Both the position numbers and the translations under genes were made by a program. From the NCBI GenBank assembly GCA_003427395.1, contig BFEA01000178.1, forward strand, positions 1,519,773 through 1,552,773: 33,001 bases of DNA, in the 5' to 3' direction. Under the pieces are notes generated by a model, which was given only the letters and a program-made list of their open reading frames with translations, made no database searches and was not told the origin of the DNA. The stretch is from Chara braunii (taxonomy: Eukaryota > Streptophyta > Charophyceae > Charales > Characeae). Positions 8,780-17,996 of this stretch are shown here, one piece after another (position 1 is the stretch's first letter; each line of letters starts with the position of its first letter).

Positions 8780-9813
8780 ACCGTCATCGTCTCTCCCTTT
8801 TCAACCTTTCGTCTGATCTCCCCACCCTCTGGCAATCTGTTATCGATCCCGCCCTCTCTTTCCGAATCCGGGAGCTTAGCATACCGATCTTGGACAAAGA
8901 CAAGTGGACCAAGTGGGGGGATGCCTACGTGGAGCTCAACTTCTGTTTGGTGTATGTGGTGCTTCATTGGGCGGAGCCGGCACGAGAAGTTGAAGGGGGT
9001 GAGGTCCCAGATGACGAGGTAGAGTTGTTGATCGTGCAGGCTTGGCGGACGGGTACGGAGGGAGAACTGTTGGGGATACTATTCGGCAAGGTGGAGGACG
9101 ATCATTTGGATGCAATCACCGACGAGTTGTTGGTGTTCTTGGCGCAGCTGGTGGATGATTTGCCCCTCGATATTCTGTCGAGGTATGACGAGAAGCCAAG
9201 GACAGACGTACTCACTCGCACGCTTGCGCCCCATCTGCTGTGGTCCACGTGTACGGAGATGGACGGAGATAACTGCTTTTACCCGTCCCCGAGCCTCTAT
9301 CTCGAGATTGATGTCACCGATCTCACATTGTGGGACCCCTTCATCCGGCGAGGGAACGCAATAGACGCCAGCTACGAAGTAGAAGACGAAGGAGAAGAGT
9401 CAGAGGAAGAAGAATAGGGCACTAATCAGGATGATCCCGACTACCTTGGGCCAGAGGAAGAGGAAAGCGGATCGGAGGAAAGCGGATCGGAGGAACCAAG
9501 TGTCCATCCCCTGCGAAGCAAGGAAGAGGAGGAGGCTGAAGCTCAGCGAAGGCGAGAAAAAGCGGAGGGCAAGCGACCGATCGAGGAAACTGAAGGACCG
9601 CCACCACAACTGTTGCGGGGCGATCCATCGCTGAATCCGGAGTCGCCGCGAGAAGAATCCAATGGAGCCATAGCGGAGGGATCACGAAGTCGACGCTGCA
9701 GAAAAAGTGAATCCCCGGCTCCGTCTTCTTTGCCATCACGAGCCACCCTTCGCCTTCGTGGAAATACGAGCAATCAGGCTTCGTCCCCGGTCGTTATCCT
9801 GTCGTCCCCTTGA
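8776..9813 (+). pseudogene. ORF3, acidic protein, one in-frame amber stop (element A)
   Basis: Starts at ATG 8776, overlapping the ORF2 stop, and runs 345 codons to TGA 9811 with a single TAG at 9415. The first ~170 residues match element B: MNRHR, DDEVELLI.QAW, DDLP.D..S, DE.P....L.R.L.P.L.WS. An acidic Glu/Asp tract surrounds the stop, then comes a Lys/Arg/Glu-rich part (QRRREKAEGKRPIE) and a Ser/Pro tail ending in SSPVVILSSP. The B copy continues through the acidic tract, so the amber here is probably an inactivating change. I see no signal peptide or transmembrane helix, so I do not call it an envelope. Function unknown. Confidence 0.6.
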
Positions 9814-10303
9814 CTTCCTCACAACCCACCAACTCGGGGGTCGACCCCCGCTCCCTGATGGATGGTGCCCCTTGCCGCCCACTCTCTTCCACCAGTTTTA
9901 CACCACCCGCCTTATCGTCACCGTCGTCCCGCATGCTACCACCTGTTCCTTTGTCGCCTCCTTACCTCTCCATGTCCTTCTCTTCAGCGTGGCCTGGCGG
10001 GAAGATAATAATATAGAAGTTTATTGCATCATCTCTGGTACAATTCCCGTCTGTGAAAACTATGAGAGCTTCCACGCTGCAATCCCACGCACCCTCTCTA
10101 CTCTCTATCCTGACTATCTCGCCTCTCTCCTTCATCAACGCGCCAACCCCCGATTCCCCTGCATCCACCGCACCGTCCATTACACCCGGATCCCCACCAG
10201 TGATAGGGAGATTTGTCGCTTCATACCTCCCCTTCCACAAGTCCATCCACCACCTCCTCCACCCGTTATCAGATTACCATTCCCGGGCAACGTTTTGGAT
10301 TGA
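9764..10303 (+). pseudogene. ORF4, unknown protein overlapping the end of ORF3 (element A)
   Basis: About 179 codons are open to TGA 10301, in a different frame from ORF3, with a 50-nt overlap. Element B has the same arrangement (17033-16506, also a 50-nt overlap) and a similar protein: LRPRSLS.RPLD.LT, FYTTRL.VTV.PH.TT, LHVLLFS..WR, IEVY....GTIPVC, RT.STLYP.YL.SL, IHRT, PPP. The B copy begins with ATG at 17033; A has ATA at that codon. I do not recognise the family. The short hydrophobic stretch LHVLLFS is too short for a membrane helix. Confidence 0.55.
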
Positions 10304-10449
10304 GCGCCCGCATGCCACGTTCGATGACTTCCACACTCAAATCCTACAGTAAGTGACACGTGTCAGCTCCGAGCCGATCATCGGACCCATCGATCGGTGC
10401 CTCGTCAGAGAGCAAGTAGGAGCTTGCTCAAGATTGAAACCGCCTGGGT

Positions 10450-10463
10450 GTCACATATGTGAC
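10450..10463. promoter_or_regulatory. Conserved 14-bp palindrome in the LTR, U3 side
   Basis: GTCACATATGTGAC is a perfect palindrome and is identical in the element B LTR at 16331-16344 although the flanks have diverged. It may be a dimeric transcription-factor site or lie at the LTR terminus. No function can be assigned. Confidence 0.4.
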
Positions 10464-11189
10464 GAACTATTTTCTGTGATCGTGCGACTTTCTCCGTGAA
10501 TATGCTTAGGGAAATACGATGGGTCGGATGGGTGAACTGTGGGAAGATGGGTCGGATGGGCAAATTGCATGGATGTCCTTGTTTCTTTTCATTTTCTGTT
10601 GGAAGTTGTCGAATCCGTATCGCGAAAATCCCCTACCAACGGTTGGGTAGCCGCGCCTTAGCGAGCACGAAAGGTCAGTGTACCATATTTTCTTTCTTGT
10701 TCTACTGTGAGTACTGGGAATTTTGGCGAGATCAACGAGCCAGAATATCGTTTTTGAATTTTCAACTGAATATCGAGCCCCCACAGGCTTGCGAGATTTT
10801 TTTTCTTTTCTGCTTTTTTGCAATTAGGACTTAGGCTAGGGATTTAGGTACTTTGAATTTTGTTGCGCCGCTCTTGCGTGCATCTTGTTGCGCTGCGGAC
10901 TGGACCCTAGCTGGATCGCGCCCTTAATCTTGTATAACTGTCGGACGTGATTGTAACTGTATCTTTCTTCTTTCTTGGTTTCCTCGTATTTGCTCGCCTT
11001 CTCCTTCTTCCTCGCCTCACATACTCTGTTCTAATTGGCCGGAGCGCTTGCATGACCGGATCGATACGTGGAGTGTGGCTACAACCCCCACGCAATGGCC
11101 TAGCCATGCAGACGTAGGCACTTCCTCTCCTCTCCTCTCCTCTTGTCCACCTGGGCTTAATCCCGTACCTTTCGCGTAGGCATGCATGC

Positions 11190-11198
11190 TATAAATTT
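11190..11198 (+). promoter_or_regulatory. LTR TATA box (element A)
   Basis: TATAAATTT follows the sequence GCATGCATGC and is conserved in the same context in the opposite-strand LTR (15604-15596). It is the likely core promoter of the element; transcription would start roughly 30 bp downstream. Confidence 0.6.
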
Positions 11199-11623
11199 GG
11201 CAAGCGCGATTAGTTTGCTCTCTGAGAATTTCGAGGTTAGTGCGATTAGTGACGGTCGACTAACGAGCAAGTTGGAAGGTGAGTGAGTATGAGAGTTGGG
11301 CGATCCAACAAGTTGGTGCTGAATATGCGGGGTTGACGTGTGGGCCGTGACGGACTATGGCGCACGTGCGAACCTGGCTTGCATATTTGGACTAAGCGAG
11401 GTAACAACTCTGTGTGGATGCAAGGCGACGGAATGCCTGCATCGAGGGAAGAGAGAGAGAAAGAGAGAGATAGAGAGCAGTCGTGGGTGTGGGATGAGGT
11501 TCTTTCCTTTGTTCGTCTGTACAATTTTGCATCCTGATATGGCCAATTTTATCGCGGCCTTTTCCTTTTTGGACTTCTCTCGTAAATCATCTCGGATTTT
11601 CCTTGTCGTTTTTATTTCGTATG

Positions 11624-12431
11624 CACTGTGGTGCTGCGCGTTCGTTGAATGTGAGTTCCTCGTTCATTTTTTGAACGTGTTGAACGCGCGTTCAAAGAAC
11701 GCGGGTGAACGCTCTGAACGCGAACGAGCAGAGCGCCACCCACGCCCGGGAGGCCCGTCGGGGGCGCTGGGGAGCGGCGGCGGGGCTTGGGGGGGCTGTG
11801 GGCAGTGTGGGGAGCGGCGACAGTGCTGGGGGGGGGCTGTGGGCCAATGCCCCAGGCAAAACGAGCAAAAAAAAAAAAAAAAAAAAGTTTGTGTGTGAAT
11901 TTGTGTGTCTGCGTGTGTGTGAATGTGTGTGTGTGTGTGTATGTGAAGGGTCCTTTTTTTTTTTCGGGGGGGTGGGGGAATCCCCCTAACATGGCTCAGA
12001 CGGCCCATTCAGGCTATCTGAATGGTCCTTGCAGCCATGTAGCGCAGACCCCCTTCGCAAAATCAAGGCAGGAAGTGAATATAAAGTAGAGCACGAGCTG
12101 GCCGATTATATACTCAAGATTCGAATTCCGGTCTGTATTTCAGAAGTTATGGGTTGCTCACATAGCTAGGCCGTATTCGTCTCTGCACGTGATTCTCAGG
12201 GCTTGGCTGCATTACTCACCAAATGTGCAAAACTAGAATGAGTCTTCTGCAGAACATGGAATAATACGCCGCCATATGTTTTGTCTTTTGTGCATGTGGT
12301 GAGTAGAGGCCTTTAGGGCCACTGCACGTTTTCCTAAGAAAAAAAAAACGAGAAAACGTAAACGCGATTGAACGCGGCCCCGGGGGGTTTGAACGTGAAC
12401 GCTCGTTCAGCCCGTTCAAATGGTCACATAG
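11624..12431. mobile_element. ~0.8-kb non-coding insertion in the 3' LTR with subterminal GAACG motifs
   Basis: CGTATG flanks the segment at 11618-11623 and 12432-12437, and removing it restores LTR sequence continuous with the 5' copy (~382-388). Both ends are crowded with GAACG/CGTTC motifs in both orientations (about 11640-11735 and 12355-12420). Inside are a G-rich part, a 20-base A-run (11867-11886), a GT-rich tract and a T-run near 11953. I find no conserved coding. Terminal inverted repeats are weak (CACTGTGG versus CTATGTGA). Alternatively the left edge lies ~50 bp further in, because 11645-11665 also resembles LTR sequence. Confidence 0.55.
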
Positions 12432-12838
12432 CGTATGTATGCATGGAATGAATGTGAATTCCCTTTTATTAGTGATCTTTTCGGATTTCCAAATCTTGTT
12501 TTGATGCTTGTTTCGTCTCGGACTACTATCCATTCGTGTAAGCTGCACACTCAGATCTGATTGAAAACGCTCGTTATAAATGTTTGGGTTTAGTCGCTAA
12601 CTTTCGATCACCAAGAATGTTGTGAGAAGTTGATGATCCTTTCCTCCTTTTCGTCACATGTATGTTATGTAATAACCGGATCTCACCTATTATAGCATGA
12701 GTAGGATATTATCATGTTTACATATATGCCGAACGCGATCGGTACATTGAACCAATCCTCCGTTTCTCACGTGCGCGCTCTTGTACGATCGCGATCTCGA
12801 GAAAGAGTACGACCGTGATCTCGAGAAAGCATATGACA

Positions 12839-13566
12839 CGTGGTCCGGTGGTCAAGTTGGCTATCGGCTTCTGCACCCCGACCTGCTCCAGGTAGGTGAC
12901 GGGTCCTACGACAAAGCCCATGTTTTCAAATTTGTTTTGCAGCGTAGCGAGCTCCATTCGTGCACATGTAAGTTCGAACGTATCCCCCTCTTTAACATGA
13001 TCCTCGCCTTCGAGGAATCTGTCAGAGAACTTTCGCTCAATTTCCTCAGTGGCGTCCATTATTTGCTGTAAATTGTCGGTAATGGGGAAAAATTGGTTTC
13101 GCAGTTTGACCCTCATTGCTCGGCTTCGGAATCCGTCGATGAAAAATTCCATAGTGATTGTCTCTTCCCTCTTCGATTTGATAAAGAATCTATAGAATCG
13201 ACTTCGATATTCTGCTACGGATTCAAGCGGCTTCTGTACCCTTTCTTTGATCAGGAAGAATGTCGGTTCGGGATGAATATAGTCAAATCGGTGTAAGAAA
13301 TCTCTTTCGAACGTCGGGAGATCGATCCACGTGTACGTGCTAAACCAATGGTGCGCGTCTCCGCCCAATAGAGCGGGGACATTGATCCTGACTTTATCGT
13401 TATCATATTGTTGCGCTCGGAGCGTGGAAAGCCATGCTCCTGCCAGGTGGTGTGCAAGATCAAATAAGTATAAATGAGGGGGGGTGAATGGGGCGCGAGC
13501 ACGTGGGGGCTGCGGGGGAGACAAATTCGGTTGGTTCACCACACCTTGCACCTTATTGGCGTTCAT
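12839..13566 (-). pseudogene. gag: Gag amino-terminal part of fragment C
   Basis: ATG at 13566 (MNAN), then a Pro-rich stretch and the retrotransposon-gag domain: LYLFDLAHHLAGAWLSTLRA, HHWFSTYTWIDLP, FDYIHPEP, YRSRFYR, EIERKF. It stays open for about 240 codons through EGEDHVKEGDT and KFENMGFV, more intact than the A or B gag. Homology ends near 12839, upstream of the zinc knuckle, where the sequence changes to the inverted 3' LTR of element A. The last open codons past that point are chimeric. Confidence 0.88.
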
Positions 13567-13720
13567 GTTACCCGCCTACCTTCTAGCGGAGCGACTTCTA
13601 GTTATTATCGGATCGTGCGTCCGCACGTTTCTCTTTCTAGCTCGTCCCTTTCTAGGACTCGACAAATTCGTTGACTGGTGGAGCCAGACCACCTGTCAAT
13701 CCTCTATCTTGACACGTGTC

Positions 13721-13734
13721 GGCTCTGATACCAA
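13721..13734 (-). other. Primer-binding site, fragment C (perfect initiator-Met type)
   Basis: Read on the minus strand this is TTGGTATCAGAGCC, containing a full match to the plant initiator-Met-tRNA PBS TGGTATCAGAGC. It is followed by GACACGTGTC. It fixes the LTR/internal boundary for the family and lies about 155 bp upstream of the gag ATG. Confidence 0.85.
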
Positions 13735-14048
13735 CCTCATGGCCAATGCGACTTCTTGGTTCGGACTGTTAGGGGGGCCCGGAAGTGCAAAGAGGGGTGT
13801 GCCAAGGATTTTAGGAAAGTAGGGGTGGAGTCCTAGGTCAGAACTGAGATCTCTGGTGGCAAGCTTAGGGGTAGTTGAGAAATATGGTGGTCCCGAGTTA
13901 TATTGGACTTCGGGAGACCGGGCTACCTCCGGTATGAGTGTCGCAGTCGGTCCCGTCTCTGGTGGATTGGTGGGTTGTTATGGCTGTCGTGCTGTTCGAA
14001 CAGGTGCCGACGCTGCTCGGCCTCGACTCGGGTTCGTCAGATAAATCC

Positions 14049-14435
14049 CTAAGTTCGATACTCCTGGTGCTGTCGACACTCTTCACACGGTGTGCGGGCC
14101 CAATAGCGAGCTATGAAATTCCACGGTACCACTGTGAGTTAATGGTAGGGGAGAAGGAGATGGAAGGGACGAAAACTGGTATTAATAACGACAAAGCCCG
14201 GAGATATGTAATACTGAGTGCTGTTAGTATTCGGGTAGTCCGGGCCACGGGGATCGCTGGTTATGGCCCAGTGAAAGTCCCCCATGCACAGTCGTTTATT
14301 CTCCATCAGACAGGGGAATTCCGGGTTTCTCAAGTTTCCCCGCCGTCTGAGTTGTTCACCCTACCAGTATTCGCGATACTTTGGGTGCCTTAGATTCTTA
14401 CGATCGGTGATCCAAGACGAGGTTTTTACGGTCAT
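14049..14435 (-). pseudogene. Leader ORF, fragment C copy
   Basis: ATG at 14435, then a stop just after REYW, then open as GEQLRRRGNLRNPEF...GPDYPNTNSTQYYISPG...FHLLLPYH until a TAA at 14139, where element B has Gln. Reading on, TVVPWN and ARYW are still recognisable before further stops near 14050. It is a decayed copy of the same unknown protein as 860-1324 and 32286-31786. Confidence 0.6.
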
Positions 14436-15070
14436 ATGCGATTAGTGAACTCGGTCTCCCGCATCCTCATACTGAGTCAAGATCGAGGTCGACTCATGCA
14501 GACGCGCGCGTACGCTGCGACTCAGTTTCCCCAAGATCACGGTCGTACGCGAGCGCACACATGAGCGGAAGCTGATCAGGCGTGGGTTCCTCGCACCGGT
14601 CTATTGGTTTTGTCCTACCTGCGTGCAACAATCCTACCCATACTAGTTCAGGTGGGATCCAGTCATTGCATTCACATCCATGCCATTCATGCGACGAAGA
14701 GAAAGGAGAAGGGCAATCGCCCTGGCATCAAGGGCCAACACCTCACAGGATTGACAATCAAAGATAATAGTTAAACCCGAACATCCATGCTGATTGCCTC
14801 CAATCAGACCCGGGATTATGGCACGACGCAAATGGATACTAGAAAGCGACAAATTTGAATTAAACAAGCATTGCATAACATGATAAAAAATCCGGAAAGA
14901 TCACTCGAAGAGGGTTCACATCCACTCCATGCATACGTACAAGGCAAAACGACAAAGAAAACTTGAAATGATTTACAAGAAAAAATCCCAAAGTGCCGCA
15001 AGAAGATCGACCAAAATAGAGATCAAAATTATACATATGATTGGCAGAAGAGACCTCATCCCACACATAG

Positions 15071-15072
15071 CT

Positions 15073-15131
<59 letters not shown>

Positions 15132-15264
15132 NNNNNNNNNNNNNNNNNNNNNNNNNNNNNNNNNNNNNNNNNNNNNNNNNNNNNNNNNNNNNNNNNNNNN
15201 NNNNNNNNNNNNNNNNNNNNNNNNNNNNNNNNNNNNNNNNNNNNNNNNNNNNNNNNNNNNNNNN

Positions 15265-15322
<58 letters not shown>
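15071..15322. repeat. (CT)n microsatellite with assembly gap
   Basis: Pure CT repeat at 15071-15131 and 15265-15322 flanks an N run. On the element's own strand it is (GA)n at the same LTR position as the ~30-bp GA-rich tract of element A. True length is unknown because of the gap. Confidence 0.95.
15132..15264. other. Assembly gap (133 N)
   Basis: A run of 133 N inside the CT microsatellite. The missing sequence is probably more repeat. Confidence 0.99.
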
Positions 15323-15324
<2 letters not shown>

Positions 15325-15595
15325 CCCCTCCCTCTCTCTACATTCCCCGATATGGGGAGTCCGTCACCTCGCATCAACATAGAGTTGTCACCCCGCTTGG
15401 TTCGAGCATGCATGCCTGGTTTGCCCGTGCGCCACAGTCCGTCGCGGCCTGCACGTCAACCCCGTATACCCGATACCAGCTCGTCGGATCGCCCAACTCT
15501 TTCGTCGACTCGCCTCTTCCAGCTGACTCCTTAGCCGACCCTCGCTGATCGTGCTAACTCCAAAGTTCATAGAGAGCAAACTTATTACGCTTACG

Positions 15596-15604
15596 AAATT
15601 TATA
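15596..15604 (-). promoter_or_regulatory. LTR TATA box (element B/fragment C)
   Basis: TATAAATTT on the minus strand, preceded by GCATGCATGA, matching the element A site at 11190. It would drive transcription leftward into the leader ORF and fragment C gag. Confidence 0.6.
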
Positions 15605-16330
15605 TCATGCATGCCTGCGTGAGAGATACGGGATTAAGCCCAAGTGGTCGGAAGGAGTAGAGAGGAAGTGCCTACGTCTGCATGGCCAGGCCGCGGCGTG
15701 GGGGACGTAGCCACTCTCCATGCATCGATCCGGTCGTACAGGCACTCAGGCCAATTAGAATAGAGTACTAAGCATGCAAGACAAAGAAGAAGAAGAAGGC
15801 GGGCAAACATGAGGAAATCAAGAAAGAAGAAAGATACAGTTACAATAGCGCCCGCCAAAAGTGACAGTTACACAAGATTAAGGGCACTCTCCAGTCAGAG
15901 CGCAGTTCCTAGCGCAGCAAAGTGTGCGCAAGTGAGAAGCGTGGTGCAGCAAAATTTGGAGCTCCTAAATTCCTAGTCTAAGTCCTGATTGCAAAAAGAA
16001 ATTCCAAGAAGCCCATAAACAATTCCTCAAGAAAATTTAAAAACGATATTCCCGCGCGTTGATCGCGCCAAAAACTCCCAGTGCTCACAACGAAACAAGA
16101 AAGAAGCCATGGCAACCGTTGTCCATTTCGCTCACCGCGGTGTGGTTACTCAATCGTCGACGCGGGACTTTCCCGATATCGATCTGAAGGACTCCCACAG
16201 AAACAAAAGAAACGAGGGTATCCACGCAATATGCCCGACCAACCCGTCTTTCCACTTCTCCTCCTCTGACCCGTCCCATTTCCCCCAAGCAATGTCGCGC
16301 AGAAAGTAGCGCAGTTACGGATGACAGCTC

Positions 16331-16344
16331 GTCACATATGTGAC
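16331..16344. promoter_or_regulatory. Conserved 14-bp palindrome in the element B LTR
   Basis: GTCACATATGTGAC, identical to 10450-10463 in element A and in the same position relative to the end of ORF4. Confidence 0.4.
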
Positions 16345-16505
16345 GCCCAGGGGGTTCTATCCTGTGCAAGCTCTTGCTTGCACCCATATCTCTTCAAGGT
16401 CTGGAAGAAGGAAGAAGGACGACTCATTATCTTGCACGTGTCATTACCGTAGGATAAGAGTGTGGAAGTCATCCTGCTAACACATCGTGATCCTCGCACC
16501 CATCT

Positions 16506-17033
16506 TTAATGTCCCGAGGGAGGAGGGTAAGGGAGTCGGAACACAGAGGCGGGGGGTGGGGGATGTTCACTTGGGAGTGCGGGCAAGAAGCTCACCACCC
16601 CTGCTACTGTCCCGAGAAGTTCAAGGTACCTGGTGGTACGGTGTATGCGCAGGAAACTATGGCTACCATAGGGAAGAGAAGAAAGGTAGTTTGGATAGAG
16701 AGTGGAAAAGGTGCGAAGCAAGGCCGCGAGAAAATGCTCGTGTTCTGCGCACACGGGAATAGTTCCTGTATTAGTGGAGTAGACTTCGATTACATTGTGA
16801 TCCCGCCACACGGCGCTGAAAAGAAGGACGTGAAGGCAAAAAGATGGGAAGACACATTGGGTAGTGGGATGCGGGTACACTGTGACAGCGAGGCGGGTAG
16901 TGTAGAATTTGCAGAATAGAGAAAAGGGGNAGGGATTTTGGGGAAATGCGAGCGGGGTGTCGATTTGCCAGAGTGTAAGGTGATCAAGGGGACGATGGGA
17001 TAATGACCGGGGACGTAGCCCGATGCCCCGCAT
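16506..17033 (-). CDS. ORF4, unknown protein (element B)
   Basis: An open frame of about 175 codons from the ATG at 17033 to the stop at 16506, with one unknown residue caused by the N at 16930. It overlaps the end of ORF3 by 50 nt, exactly as in element A, and shares LRPRSLS.RPLD, FYTTRL.VTV, LHVLLFS, IEVY, GTIPVC, STLYP.YL and IHRT with the A copy. The carboxy end is Pro-rich. Family not recognised. This is the best preserved of the post-integrase ORFs, but it is part of a dead element, so expression is doubtful. Confidence 0.5.
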   Translation of the reverse strand: MRGIGLRPRSLSHRPLDHLTLWQIDTPLAFPQNPXPFSLFCKFYTTRLAVTVYPHPTTQCVFPSFCLHVLLFSAVWRDHNVIEVYSTNTGTIPVCAEHEHFLAALLRTFSTLYPNYLSSLPYGSHSFLRIHRTTRYLELLGTVAGVVSFLPALPSEHPPPPASVFRLPYPPPSGH

Positions 17034-17996
17034 CGGCACATGCTCGACCTGAGGGACAGGGGGAGGGGGAGGGGGAGCTGCTCCGTTGCCTTTGCGTCGA
17101 CGAGCTCGAAGTCTCTGCAGCGTGGTGCTCATCTTCCTCCGTCTGCCGCTCTGGATCTCGTGTCGGATCGTCCGGAATTGGCAAATTAGTTCGCACCGAT
17201 TGCTCTAGTGGCCACTTTCCTTCCGCTATTTCTGCCCTTCGTCGCTCTACTATCGCAGGGTCCTTTCTCTGTGGCTCCCGCCTGTTCCGCTTCTTCCTTC
17301 CCACTTGCTTCCTCTTCCTCGTCTTCTTCTTCTTCTTCGCTTATTGCCGCCGACTCATGCTCACGATGCTCGGTATAATACTCATCCTCCTTAGAGGTAT
17401 CTTCCGGTTCGTCCTCTTCTCCCTCATCTTCTTCTTCCTCTTCCGACGTCGGCTCACCTCAATCAAAGAAGAGGATATCGATTATCTTTGCGGGGTTTAG
17501 GTACTTACCCTGTGACAGGTAATTACGGTTATCCCAATCACCTTCCAAGCACGCCGACCAATGAAGGTATGGCGTCAGACTGCGCGAAAGAATATGAGAC
17601 GCCGGACTCTCGTCTTAGTGCGAGATGACGTCGATTGGTAGATCGTCCAACAGCTGCGTCAGGAGGATTAGAAGTTCCCCTACGATCGGCTTTCGATGTC
17701 ACACTTCCACTGATGCGAAGACAAATCCCAACAAATCTCCCTCTACCCCCATTTTCCAAGCTTGGATGATGAGTAACTCTACAACTTCGTTCACGGCGTG
17801 GTGCTTGTTGTCCCGGGTCCGCTTTACACAGGGACTAGGTCGCATAGGTTTGCCACCACCCTCGCCACTGTTCGGGCTTAATGAGAGGAACCGTCAGCGG
17901 CCGAACGCAAAAAGAGAGGCGAGGATGGAGCGCCGACTGCCTGAAGACAGGGAAGACAGAGGGGAGCCTGAAGGTAGGGAACCTGTGACGGTTCAT
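16984..17996 (-). pseudogene. ORF3, acidic protein (element B), frameshifted
   Basis: The ATG at 17996 overlaps the TGA of ORF2 (ATGA), as in element A. The MNRHR start, DEVVELLIIQAW, LLDDLPIDVIS and LHWSACLE are recognisable but lie in more than one frame with several stops. A very Glu-rich tract (about 17310-17470) precedes a Lys/Arg-rich part and a Ser/Pro tail ending in TSPVIIPSSP-stop at 16984, matching the A copy. It does not show the amber stop seen in A within the acidic tract, so the protein probably ran through. Confidence 0.55.

Larger units (their letters stand above)
1..12838 (+). mobile_element. Element A: degenerate Ty3/gypsy-type LTR retrotransposon
   Basis: The order LTR - PBS - gag (CCHC knuckle) - protease - RT - RNase H - PHD finger - integrase - ORF2/3/4 - LTR reads on the + strand. 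RT and RNase H precede integrase, which is the Ty3/gypsy (Metaviridae) order. The coding part is interrupted by many stops and frameshifts, by a 480-bp insertion in integrase and by an ~0.8-kb insertion in the 3' LTR. The 5' LTR is incomplete at the window edge. The 3' LTR ends near 12838, about 950 bp short of the end seen in the 5' copy, where it abuts an oppositely oriented gag fragment. The element is not competent as it stands. Confidence 0.93.
10354..12838 (+). repeat. Element A 3' LTR, truncated at its right end
   Basis: Bases 11400-11623 plus 12438-12838 match the 5' LTR of A, and 10354-11340 match the reverse complement of the element B LTR (15340-16443). The left boundary is uncertain: candidates are TGACACGTGTCA at 10354 or TGTCACATATG at 10449. 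It holds a conserved 14-bp palindrome, a TATA box at 11190, GA-rich sequence at 11451-11480 and an ~0.8-kb insertion. Stretches 10470-11180 and 11200-11620 contain no conserved coding sequence. The last ~950 bp of the LTR (including the leader ORF) are absent. Confidence 0.8.
13735..16443 (-). repeat. LTR shared by element B (3' end) and fragment C (5' end)
   Basis: A single ~2.7-kb LTR lies between ORF4 of element B and the PBS of fragment C. Such an internal-LTR-internal array is the usual product of recombination between LTRs of tandem copies. Its right part (15340-16443) matches the A 3' LTR in inverted orientation, and its left part (13735-15070) matches the right-hand B LTR (31577-32932). 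It contains a TATA box (15604-15596), the palindrome at 16331-16344, a long (GA)n interrupted by an N gap, and the leader ORF. Stretches 14440-15070 and 15610-16440 show no coding conserved with the other LTRs. Confidence 0.8.

Noticed and set aside
8608-8967. Minus-strand ORF opposite ORF2/ORF3
   Set aside because: A shadow of the conserved sense ORFs; high GC leaves both strands open.
8776-10303. Envelope gene in the post-integrase region
   Set aside because: The position fits, but I see no signal peptide, transmembrane helix, cleavage site or Cys pattern; called unknown ORFs instead.
11612-12008. ORFs of 94-186 codons in both strands over the LTR insertion
   Set aside because: They consist of poly-Lys, poly-Phe, Cys-Val or His-Thr runs from A-, T- and GT-repeats; low complexity, not genes.
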